Source: Diplonema papillatum (Eukaryota; Euglenozoa; Diplonemea; Diplonemida; Diplonemidae). From it: DNA of 64,000 nucleotides. Numbering within the stretch: position 1 is the first letter of the stretch; each line of letters begins with the position of its first letter. Positions 50,898-60,302 of the stretch are shown here, one piece after another. Below the pieces are notes generated by a model. That model had not been told where the DNA came from, made no database searches, and worked only from the letters and a program-made list of their open reading frames with translations. The stretch lies in the NCBI GenBank assembly GCA_030068145.1, contig JAPJBO010000048.1, forward strand, positions 310,001 through 374,000. The letters are read 5' to 3'. A program made the position numbers and the translations under genes.

Positions 50898-53800
50898 GGG
50901 TAGACGGTTTTTTTTTTTTGGCCCATGTCCGATCGGCCCCAGAAATTTACGCGCGCGCGCGCAAAAAAAAAACTTTTCAGAAAAAAAAAACTTTTGCAGC
51001 AAAACTTTCTGCATACCCATGGGTTACATTATGCTCTACTGGCCGGCCCGTCTTGACTCTTTCGTGCCTGTTGTTGGCTCCTCCCCCCTTCCCGCTGCAG
51101 GGAGCGTTGTGTGGCAGCTGCCGTCTTAGCGTAAAATTCTCACGTTTGCAAGGAGAACGGTGTGAAGAGGACATGGTTCTACCTGAATCAATGCAATGGA
51201 AATGATGCGTGCACAAGGTTGTTCGAAGGCCGTCGTCGTGATCGAAATGCGCGGAAAAGAGGCGCCGACACAGGGGAAACAGCGCACTGAAGAGCGGAAG
51301 CAAACCTAAGAATACGGAAGAGCGTGACCATCAGGCACACGCTAGACCGGAAAGGATGAAATTTTGTGCTCCGTGTGAAAGCTAGTATACTAGACCACGA
51401 AGTAGATCAGATCATCATGGCAGATGGATCACTGTTTTCTTCGTTTTTTGCATGGAGAAGTATGGGCTGTGGAACTGCTGGACGATGAGTCGGATGATGA
51501 GTCGGATGATGAGCTTGAACTGTCCGAAGGGGGTCCCTTTTTTGCTTTGGCCTTAAGTGAAACGCTCCTAGGCATCGCGCGGGGCGCGTTTCGAACAAAG
51601 CCTTCCGTAGGCGAAGGCTGCAGAAGAGCAGACGATGCCACCGAAGAAGATACTTGGGTTTGAACTTGAGATCGCGGTTCGCTGGGTACGCCGCGAACGA
51701 GAAAGAAGTGACCCAGAGGACTGTCAATTGTGCGGGTGTCCGGAATACAAATAACCACCTGAACCTGGGCACCGCTGCGCTTCCTAAGGACTTTGCCGAC
51801 CGAGTGCTCTGTGGCGCACAATACACCGCTAGAGTGCGCAAAACAGGACACCTCAAAATTTGTGAGGGGGAGCGGATCCTTCGTGGCGAACGCGTTCGTG
51901 CAAGCTTGCCATCTCGTTTCCGACATGCCCCATTGCGATGCCACGGTCCTACCGAACCACCGTGCCAGAACCTCCATGGGCGGCTGATCAGTGGCATTTC
52001 CCCCCGCGAGATGAAGCGCCAAGTACCCGCAGATGGTATGGTGCACTTGATTGTCAGATAATACCGAACCGTCTTCTTTCATACCTTGTGCAAGAATGGC
52101 AGCTCTCGCGGTTTCTTTGTTGGCCCGCAAGTATGACCAGCAAAAGTCAAAAAAGGCGAACGTTGACACCGTCACTTCGGGTGCAGTGGCTTTGTCACTG
52201 TTTACTGAGTAGACAAAGATGCCCTGCTTGGCATCAACTGTCGGCACTCTGCCGACTCTCCTGTCAGCAAGCTTCAGCCAGTGGTCACCTTCTCGCGCGT
52301 AGCAAACGGCGCCGGACTCAAACGACAGCCAGGTTTGTAGGACAAGATGAACATCTCCCACATCGAAAGAGACCGGTGCTGCTGTTTCGTTACCCGCATC
52401 CGCTACCATGGCCCAAACAGTAGGTGCTTCCAGCACACGGCAATTGGCTAGACGCTGCGCAACGAACGCAGATATGTCCAGGGATGTGCGGTCTAGAAAT
52501 GTCATGCGACGAGTGCTGTTTTCCGTCGCCAATACACCGCGGAACAAGGCATTGTCGCCGATCAAGTGCACTATGTTCGCAAGTACCGTGAACGCATCGC
52601 TTGCCCCGCGTCCTTTTAATGCCTCCTCGAAGTCGGCATGTCGGGCCATGCTCTGGAGAACAGGGCGTGCGTTCGGTGCTGTCCCATCTCTTCTGTCTAG
52701 CCTCGTCAGATACGTCCCTAGCTGCTTCAGGCAGGCGTCGGAAGACATAGACGCGTGCACTGCCTCGCGGACTGGTCCTGTGTGATAAACACACTGCACC
52801 ACGGCGGCAAAAAAACCCGACTTGTCGGTCGCTGCTAAAACCGCGCACGGTTTTGAGGCTTCCTGCTGGGTCGGCTCCGGCTGTGCTTGCGGTAATGAAG
52901 CAGCAGGGGCCGGAGCATTGTTTCGGTTTGTCTGCGAGAGCGGCACCTGGCGCTTCATCTTAACTGCTGGTGCACGGCCTTTCGCGCTACAGCCTGCGCA
53001 CACGCGCTGAACGCTCCGGAATTGATCCCGAAGCTCTGCTGCTTCTTCCAGAGCTTGCGTCGACCCGCAGTGGCAACACATATCCGGAAGCCTCTTCTCT
53101 TTTCTGTAGGTGCAGACGTTCCACTCCACGATCCCTAGGCAGCTTGTGCTTCTGCGAACCCAATAGTCGTTTGCCAACGCAGCATCTTCTGGCCATGCTT
53201 CGCCACACGTGTAGCCATCGCCTTCCTGCAAGCTTTCTAAGACTTCTTGCGATGCCTTCTTGCCCAGTCGGCTGTAAATAGCCCGCGGCTTGGAACACAG
53301 ACCACAATTCACGTGTCCAACAATCCGTTTCGTGCAAATCCAGCCCTTCTTGTCTCCGTCGAGTTTAGAACGCGCGTGGAGGGAAGGGCGGTGGATATCC
53401 TGCTGTTCGTCATTGTGCAGGGCTTCAGAAAAAGGCATGAACGTCTCGGTGTCAGGGGATAGCTGGGGGTAGGGGACGAACGGAGCTGTGCGCAGTGCCG
53501 GTTCGGTCCACGAACAGCAGTTCGGGTCTGAGCAGGGTCTCATCTGGAGCATGTATGGGGAATCCCGAACGTGGCGCTTCCAAAAGCTAGACAGCTGCTC
53601 GTGCGCTTCGGCCTGGTCGCGCTGCACATCTAGACCGATATCGAACTCCCTTTTCAGCCAAGTCTTAACTTCGCCCATCTCTTCCGCACAGTTTCCTTTC
53701 AGCACACGAACGCTCTTGCCGCTGTAAACACCCTTGGACAACCGACTTTCAATAGCAGCCAGGGGAAGACTCGCCCGCACTGCAGCTGCTACGTGGGAAT

Positions 53801-56602
53801 CGTTAGTTAGCTTTCGCAATTCGCTGAGAGTGTTCGCTGCTACAACCTTTCGTTCAATATCAGCCTCCTGAAGCTCTTCACGGCAAAAACTGGTGCCGTA
53901 GAGAGAGTAGTTCAGGCTTGGCATGACGCGCTCGGCCCTCTCGAGGTAGCTCCTGCCGGGGCACGTGCGCATCACGACGCAGATGTCAGCCGAGCTGAGC
54001 CTCCAGGTTGCCAGGAGACACACCCTTACACTCCAGAACGTAAGGTTGTGCTCGGGACCCCCGTCTGTTTCTATTAAAAGGACAGGATGGGAGTTGCCAG
54101 GCTGCCGTAGGAAGTTGAGCGTTTCCGCGGCACACCGCACTGCTGACGACGGTTCCTGTATCTTGTCTTTCACGCGTACATATGCTTGGCCGCGACAGTG
54201 TCCGACACTCTTAGCCTGCTCGGTGTCCCGGGGAACATCCACGTCTAAAAAGACAGTGGGTATCGCACCGAAAACATGAGAGTCGTGATCTAAAGCAGCT
54301 GCTCGAGCGGATGGCAAAACGGGCTGCAGAACCTTTTTTTGGCGAATCAAGGCCGAAACAGGCTGGGCAGGACCCCCGATGGGCACAATTGCTTTGTCGT
54401 CTTGGGCAAGCATGCGCACAACGTTGCCGAACTTGCCGGTCACGTAGACACAGTAGTCTTGGATGTAGATCTGCTGAAAACGGCAGTACACAGCGTCAAC
54501 ATGTGCTTTGCGCTCTGTTCGGGCTTGTGTGGCATAGACTAAGGGAAAACGTCGTGTTGATCGCTCGGCAACTCTCTTCCACGCTGCGCCTGGCCAGAAC
54601 TGGTATCTGACCCACGTGTAAGATGGCACGAGCACGTCTTCGCCAACTCGCTCATTCACAGCGTCCATCAATGCTCGGATACTCGCTGGTGCTTCTAATG
54701 TAGGTCGCAGAACTGTTCCGTGGCGTCTCTCGTCCACTGCCAGCCCGCACTCCTGCAGGAAACTGTGCATCGCTTCCCAATATGCATCAAACGAAGAAAT
54801 GCTGCACAACGAATCCGAGCTGGATGGATACACAATTTCGGCGAATTCTTCAGCCGTGAAGTCAGAAGCGGCGAGTTGCGCCAAGTTTCTTTCCTTCTCT
54901 GTCTGTGGCGCACTCGCAGAGTCGACGGCGAACATGTACATGACGTTCAGAACAACACGGGCAACCCCGCATGCCTTCCACTTTTCAACAAAGTTGCGCC
55001 GCATCGCGCGAGTGTGGAAGGTTTTCCCTGCGCCTATACAGCTCTTGAAAGCCGCTGCGATGGCTTGATCAGACCGAAGATCGCCGGGCGGCAACTTGAA
55101 AGCCATGTATTCAGCACGCACGTTGCCGCCGGCACAGTACCTGTGCAGCCCGAATGCTGACTGCGATCTCAGCTTCAGTATGAAGTCCGCACGCTGTCTG
55201 CGATCCTCAGGTAAGCCGCCAACATCATCAAACGAAAAAGGCTTGTAGGCTTCGGCAGTCTGGAACTTGGCTTCCAGCTGGGGCCAGGTCGCTTGGGCGC
55301 TGGCCTGCACGATCTGCTGCTCCCAATCACGAACTGGGTCGCGCGCTGGTGTGTCACTGGAGCGCTGTGACGTTCTTGTCGTGTTGTAGCTCTGCTGGTA
55401 CACGATTCGGGCTTGGACAGCCGACAACAATTCTTGCAGTTGCACGCGTAAGGGGTGGTCTGCGTACTTAGGATGCGCAAACCACGACAACTGCAGAAGC
55501 TGTACGAGCACGTCTTCTTGTTCCCTGAAGTGCGCAATGGTGAACTGTGGTTGATCCTGAACCCTTCGATGCAGATAGGCCTTGTTGTATCCTTTGTATT
55601 TGACGAGCAGGGCCGCCTGAAGCTGTGCGCCTTCGAGGTTCACTAACACCCTGCTCGTGCGTGTGAAGAACTCGATGCCCCGGTCCTCTTCGGAGGGATA
55701 GAAGACAAGAGGAAAATCCTTGATCAATACGTTGAACAGCGGGACCCACGACCGGCACCGCTCAGCCGGTTCGGGCAGAGGCTTCACGCTTCTCGCCTCC
55801 TTTCGTCGCATCAGAAGATCGAGCGCATTCACCGCGAGTTTAGGCGGAATAACAAGATTCTTCAAGTCGAACCTGACGCACTGATACTTCATGTGGATCA
55901 TTACGTCGATGCAGTATTCCAGACCCGTCTTTTTCCAAGCGCCCGCTCCACTCTCTCTCACATACACGACTGCATCGTACTCAGCAGGTACACTGATCTC
56001 GTGTTCTTCGACTGCGTCCAGCAGGAGCTGGCTGAAGCTACGCGTGCAATCGTCTACGCGGTGAACAACCGATGCAAGAGCCTTGCTGCCTAGATTGACA
56101 TCAACGTTAATGTAGCACGACATTGTTTGCCCAGCGCACTCCACCGCACCTCCCAGTCTGGGTTATCGCATTCACAACTTGTCAAGTGTCTCAACAATTG
56201 TAGCTCAGGTCGCCGCGAACGAGTGCACTTTCTGAACCTTCTCGACTGCATACTTTTCTGTCACAAGAAGTATCACGACTTGCTAGCAACAACCTTGACA
56301 CAGACTCAAGCACAGTCAGCGCCGAGGTGGCTTCAAATTAAATCGCAAGCCTGTTATGCACTGCGTGGCAAACAACGTCTACGTCCGATTTGCATCGCCG
56401 TAAATCATCGGCGTGATGAACAGGATTTTCGACTAACTTTCCCCGAGCCGGACATGCTCGGTGACTGCATGTTGCAGTCGCTCTCACGCCCGGCTGCACA
56501 GACCCAAAAGTTTTTTTTTTTGGCAAAAGTTTTTTTTTTCCGGGGTTTCTCAAAATTTACGCGCGCGCGGACATGGGCCAAAAAAAAAAAAACCGCCTAC
56601 CC
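50898..56602 (-). mobile_element. Complete DDE DNA transposon with TIRs and TTA target duplication
   Basis: The left end gggtagacggtttttttttt, then ggcccatgtccg, is mirrored at the right end (cggacatgggcc, then aaaaaaaccgcctaccc). Inside follow acgcgcgcgc and two aaaaaaaaaacttttg blocks on both sides. Immediately outside is TTA (50895-50897 and 56603-56605). Removing the element and one TTA restores a gtggctattagctaaataaa unit of the local repeat, confirming the boundaries. The single large ORF fills most of the 5.7 kb. The superfamily is not assigned; a 3-bp TTA duplication is also seen in PIF/Harbinger, but the transposase does not resemble it. Confidence 0.85.
51429..56123 (-). CDS. DDE-type transposase with C-terminal dead USP-like domain
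   Basis: 1564 aa from ATG 56123 (MSCYINVDVNLGSK) to a stop at 51429; the frame is open further up but without ATG. Catalytic core: VFLDVDVP (Asp627/Asp629), then LLIETDGGPEHN (Asp687), then RSYLERAERVMPSLNYSL (Glu728/Glu731), giving D...D-40/43-E, integrase-like. This motif set recurs in unnamed transposon-like proteins of fungi and invertebrates. A Cys/His region follows (CGLCSKPRAIYSRLGKKASQ, YTCGEAW, CCHCGS, CAGC; about 930-1040). Residues about 1090-1310 align with a USP: DKSGFFAAVVQCVY in the Cys-box place (Gly1103 for Cys), and SGAVCYAREGDHWLKLADRR in the His-box place (Ala1272 for His; Asp1287 kept). A further Cys/His region (ICGYLALHL...GHFFLV) and a Ser/Asp tail with KKRRK end the protein. 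Confidence 0.8.
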   Translation of the reverse strand: MSCYINVDVNLGSKALASVVHRVDDCTRSFSQLLLDAVEEHEISVPAEYDAVVYVRESGAGAWKKTGLEYCIDVMIHMKYQCVRFDLKNLVIPPKLAVNALDLLMRRKEARSVKPLPEPAERCRSWVPLFNVLIKDFPLVFYPSEEDRGIEFFTRTSRVLVNLEGAQLQAALLVKYKGYNKAYLHRRVQDQPQFTIAHFREQEDVLVQLLQLSWFAHPKYADHPLRVQLQELLSAVQARIVYQQSYNTTRTSQRSSDTPARDPVRDWEQQIVQASAQATWPQLEAKFQTAEAYKPFSFDDVGGLPEDRRQRADFILKLRSQSAFGLHRYCAGGNVRAEYMAFKLPPGDLRSDQAIAAAFKSCIGAGKTFHTRAMRRNFVEKWKACGVARVVLNVMYMFAVDSASAPQTEKERNLAQLAASDFTAEEFAEIVYPSSSDSLCSISSFDAYWEAMHSFLQECGLAVDERRHGTVLRPTLEAPASIRALMDAVNERVGEDVLVPSYTWVRYQFWPGAAWKRVAERSTRRFPLVYATQARTERKAHVDAVYCRFQQIYIQDYCVYVTGKFGNVVRMLAQDDKAIVPIGGPAQPVSALIRQKKVLQPVLPSARAAALDHDSHVFGAIPTVFLDVDVPRDTEQAKSVGHCRGQAYVRVKDKIQEPSSAVRCAAETLNFLRQPGNSHPVLLIETDGGPEHNLTFWSVRVCLLATWRLSSADICVVMRTCPGRSYLERAERVMPSLNYSLYGTSFCREELQEADIERKVVAANTLSELRKLTNDSHVAAAVRASLPLAAIESRLSKGVYSGKSVRVLKGNCAEEMGEVKTWLKREFDIGLDVQRDQAEAHEQLSSFWKRHVRDSPYMLQMRPCSDPNCCSWTEPALRTAPFVPYPQLSPDTETFMPFSEALHNDEQQDIHRPSLHARSKLDGDKKGWICTKRIVGHVNCGLCSKPRAIYSRLGKKASQEVLESLQEGDGYTCGEAWPEDAALANDYWVRRSTSCLGIVEWNVCTYRKEKRLPDMCCHCGSTQALEEAAELRDQFRSVQRVCAGCSAKGRAPAVKMKRQVPLSQTNRNNAPAPAASLPQAQPEPTQQEASKPCAVLAATDKSGFFAAVVQCVYHTGPVREAVHASMSSDACLKQLGTYLTRLDRRDGTAPNARPVLQSMARHADFEEALKGRGASDAFTVLANIVHLIGDNALFRGVLATENSTRRMTFLDRTSLDISAFVAQRLANCRVLEAPTVWAMVADAGNETAAPVSFDVGDVHLVLQTWLSFESGAVCYAREGDHWLKLADRRVGRVPTVDAKQGIFVYSVNSDKATAPEVTVSTFAFFDFCWSYLRANKETARAAILAQGMKEDGSVLSDNQVHHTICGYLALHLAGGNATDQPPMEVLARWFGRTVASQWGMSETRWQACTNAFATKDPLPLTNFEVSCFAHSSGVLCATEHSVGKVLRKRSGAQVQVVICIPDTRTIDSPLGHFFLVRGVPSEPRSQVQTQVSSSVASSALLQPSPTEGFVRNAPRAMPRSVSLKAKAKKGPPSDSSSSSSDSSSDSSSSSSTAHTSPCKKRRKQ

Positions 56603-56790
56603 TTAGCTAAATAAAAAGATTTGAAAGTGCTATAAGCTAATTAAAAAGTTTTACTTTAGGTGGCTATAAGCTAAATAAAAAGTTGGCAGGTGGCTATTAG
56701 ATAAAAAGCCCAAAAGTTTTACTTTAGGTGGCTATAAGCTAAATAAAAAGTTAGCAGGTGGCTATTAGATAAAAAGCCCTAGTTTAAAAC
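56603..56790. repeat. ggtggctataagctaaataa repeats
   Basis: Five to six units of about 40-60 bp continuing the array interrupted by the transposon at 50897. Confidence 0.9.
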
Positions 56791-56799
56791 ATGCTTTGC

Positions 56800-56935
56800 A
56801 TCCTGGCTGAGTCTGGCGAGAAATACTCCCGTCCTGGAAAAATACTCAGACTGAGTCGAACCTGAGTCGAGCCTGAGTCAGTGCGACTTAGCCAGACTCA
56901 GTGTGGACTCAGGCTGGGCGGGCTGCACTGTTGAA
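56800..56935. repeat. Short gactcag-type repeats
   Basis: Variants of ctgagtcgaacctgagtcga and gccagactcagtgtggactc, self-complementary in part. No gene. Confidence 0.6.
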
Positions 56936-56944
56936 CTACTGTAC

Positions 56945-58765
56945 GGGTAAACAGCCAGCACAAGTTTCCTAAGGTTGCTCAAATTGCAGGAAATCACTCA
57001 GGACCCTGGGTGTCGCAAAGAGTCCGATGCTAATAATCTCGCAAGCCTTTCGGCACTCATGTCAAGCACGGAACAGCCAGCACAAGTTTCCTAAGGTTGC
57101 TCAAGTGTTGATAGGAAAATATTCAAGGGCGCAGGGTAGCCTACAAATAATCTCGCAGGCCTTTCGGCACTCATGTCAAGCACGAAACAGCCAGCACAAG
57201 TTTCCTAAGGTTGCTCATGTGTTGATAGGAAAATATTCAAGGGCGCAGGGTAGCCTACAAATAATCTCGCAGGCCTTTCGGCACTCATGTCAAGCACGAA
57301 ACAGCCAGCACAAGTTTCCTAAGGTTGCTCATGTGTTGATAGGAAAATATTCAAGGGCGCAGGGTAGCCTACAAATAATCTCGCAGGCCTTTCGGCACTC
57401 ATGTCAAGCACGAAACAGCCAGCACAAGTTTCCTAAGGTTGCTCAAATTGCAGGAAATCACTCAGGACCCTGGGTTGTAGCAAAGAGTCCGATGCTAATA
57501 ATCTCGCAAGCCTTTCGGCACTCATGTCAAGCACGGAACAGCCAGCACAAGTTTCCTAAGGTTGCTCAAGTGTTGATAGGAAAATATTCAAGGGCGCAGG
57601 GTAGCCTACAAATAATCTCGCAGGCCTTTCGGCACTCATGTCAAGCACGAAACAGCCAGCACAAGTTTCCTAAGGTTGCTCAAATTGCAGGAAATCACTC
57701 AGGACCCTGGGTTGTAGCAAAGAGTCCGATGCTAATAATCTCGCAAGCCTTTCGGCACTCATGTCAAGCACGGAACAGCCAGCACAAGTTTCCTAAGGTT
57801 GCTCAAGTGTTGATAGGAAAATATTCAAGGGCGCAGGGTAGCCTACAAATAATCTCGCAGGCCTTTCGGCACTCATGTCAAGCACGAAACAGCCAGCACA
57901 AGTTTCCTAAGGTTGCTCATGTGTTGATAGGAAAATATTCAAGGGCGCAGGGTAGCCTACAAATAATCTCGCAGGCCTTTCGGCACTCATGTCAAGCACG
58001 AAACAGCCAGCACAAGTTTCCTAAGGTTGCTCAAGTGTTGACAGGAAAATATGCAAGGACGCAGGGTGTAGCCTAGAAACTAATAATCGCAGGCCTTTCG
58101 GCACTCATGTCAAGCACGAAACAGCCAGCACAAGTTTCCTAAGGTTGCTCAAATTGCAGGAAATCACTCAGGACCCTGGGTGTAGCAAAGAGTCCGATGC
58201 TAATAATCTCGCAAGCCTTCGGCACTCATGTCAAGCACGAAACAGCCAGCACAAGTTTCCTAAGGTTGCTCAAGTGTTGACAGGAAAATATGCAAGGACG
58301 CAGGGTGTAGCCAAGAAACTAATAATCGCAGGCCTTTCGGCACTCATGTCAAGCACGAAACAGCCAGCACAAGTTTCCTAAGGTTGCTCAAGAGTTGACA
58401 GGAAAATATTCAAGGACGAAGGGTGTAGCCTAGAAACTAATAATCTCGCAAGCCTTTCGGCACTCACGTCAAGCACGGAACAGCCAGCACAAGTTTCCTA
58501 AGGTTGCTCATGTGTTGATAGGAAAATATTCAAGGGCGCAGGGTGTAGCAGAGTCGATCATAATAATCTCGCAGGCCTTTCGGCACTCATGTCAAGCACG
58601 AAACAGCCAGCACAAGTTTCCTAAAATACCCAAGAACGGTGGGTGTAGCCTAGAAGTTGGGCGTAGCCTAGAAACTAATAATCTCGCAGGCCTTTCGGCA
58701 CTCGTGTCAAGCACGGAACGCCAGCACTAGTTTTCCCAAGGTTGCTCAAGTGTTGATAGTTTTAT
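56945..58765. repeat. About 115-bp satellite with two alternating unit types
   Basis: All units share cctttcggcactcatgtcaa, gcacgaaacagccagcacaa and gtttcctaaggttgctca. After that comes either a type-1 arm (aattgcaggaaatcactcag, gtccgatgctaataatctcg) or a type-2 arm (gtgttgataggaaaatattc, aagggcgcagggtagcctac). About 15 units; the order begins 1,2,2,2,1,2,1,2,2. Later units diverge and shorten. Unit length and lack of stops open a 349-codon frame that I do not consider a gene. Confidence 0.93.
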
Positions 58766-60302
58766 TTCCCTTCTCTGGGCCCGCTCGCAGCGACGGACCT
58801 CGCTTCGTGGTGCCAGCACGAACTTGGAGATACAGAGAAACATGAAAAGCACCTTTTAAGAAGGCCGCGAGAGTCGGCTGAGCCGGGAGCTGCCGGAGAA
58901 GGTGTGTATGTGCTTAGGTATTACAACCTGGTTCGATTACGGGATAATAAAACCTCGGGGATAAAAGACTGCGTGGTTATCCCGTTCAAGAAAATATCCA
59001 AGAACAAAGGCGGTCCCTCGAGTTTCAATAAAAACATGAAGGCGGCATACCAGGAGATACGCGAAGATTAGAAGATCCACTTCGCCGTTATGAGAAGGAG
59101 GGCATCAGCGAACACGCGCCTTCGGTCAAATGCACGACAACTAGGTAGTGCTCTGGATGGAGAAAGAGGAGAGTGTGGGTGTGGATGTGTGTGTGTACTG
59201 ATGCGCGCGCGTCAACAATGAAGGGTAGTCAACCCTTTCGCGTGTGACGGAACTTCGCGCCTCGCTGGCAGGGGTTCACGAAGAAGCACCCTGCTCTGCT
59301 TATTTTTGAACACGCTTCGCGTGGCAGAACGCAGGGGCCTTTATGTTGTGCAAATTGCACCTCTTCAGGTTACAACCCACCTGCCGCTATCTCTCACTAT
59401 CTCCACTTTGCCGGTTTATGTTCTTGCTTTTTTCTCCTTCCTGCTTGCGCCTGTGTTGCTTACGCTGCTTACTTTCTCTTATTGCTATTAATTGTTGTTT
59501 TCTATTATTCTTATTTTGTTTTTTTCCTGTTGGTTTGCGGTCGTGGAGTCTTTAGCGGTTGTGGGCGGGGACTTTCGACAGTAAGCCCCTGATAGACCAT
59601 GGGACCGTGAGAAGCCCTGGGGACTGGGGAGACCATACAGCCAGTTGATTTGACCTGCACGCGTTCAGGGTAACCCGCTGCCGACGTTCTTTTTTAGCTG
59701 TGTATCAAGTGGTGCTCGTCTTCCGGGTTTGCTGGGTCCGAAAAATTCACCCCACCGACCTTTTCAAATAGAGTCCCTCTCGACAAGGCCACAGCGACAT
59801 TCATGATTCCCCACGCTCTCGTTCTTGATTAATGAAGACATTCTTGTCGAATGCTTTCGCAGAAGTTCGTCTTCCTTCGATCTAAGAAGTTCACCTCTGA
59901 CGTAGGAGTACGTACGACCCCGGCAGTCCCTATTGATCCCGCGCAACGAGGCCTTAGACGAAACTCAAAAGAGAACCGCTAAGAAGTATTCCTTCTATTT
60001 CCGGAGGCTCGTGTGGTCGTTCTTGTAGGATGATGTAATTGGCGCCGTTCTCTGGTAGCGTGGGCGATGTGTCTTCAGATGCCATGGACGTTATAGCTCT
60101 TTCGTTTCGTTTGACGAGTCGCCCAGTTCTTGTTGTGCGATAGGGGTGGCCGGTATGCGGAACCTGTCCTTGTTGCCAGGATGAATATCTCCTTCTTTTC
60201 GTTTAACGAGTCGCCTGGTCCGGTCCAAAAGAGGCAGCGGAAACTGCTCACCACACCTGAGGGAGTTCGCAGTCACTGTGTTGAGCATGAGACCATGTGT
60301 CA
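58766..60302. other. No supported gene
   Basis: Short ORFs only, including a hydrophobic one at 59306-59491 (LPVYVLAFFSFLLAPVLLTL) that is T/C-rich and probably chance. No repeat or RNA gene recognised. Confidence 0.4.

Noticed and set aside
50898-56602. Assignment of the transposon to PIF/Harbinger on the basis of the TTA duplication
   Set aside because: The transposase core motifs (TDGGPEHN, LERAERVM) do not match Harbinger transposases and no separate Myb-like ORF is present.
57027-58076. 349-codon repeat protein on the plus strand
   Set aside because: Lies wholly in the 115-bp satellite. The frame breaks where unit length changes and no flanking unique coding sequence exists.
59306-59491. 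Small membrane protein
   Set aside because: The hydrophobic run comes from a T/C-rich tract; no supporting context or start signal.
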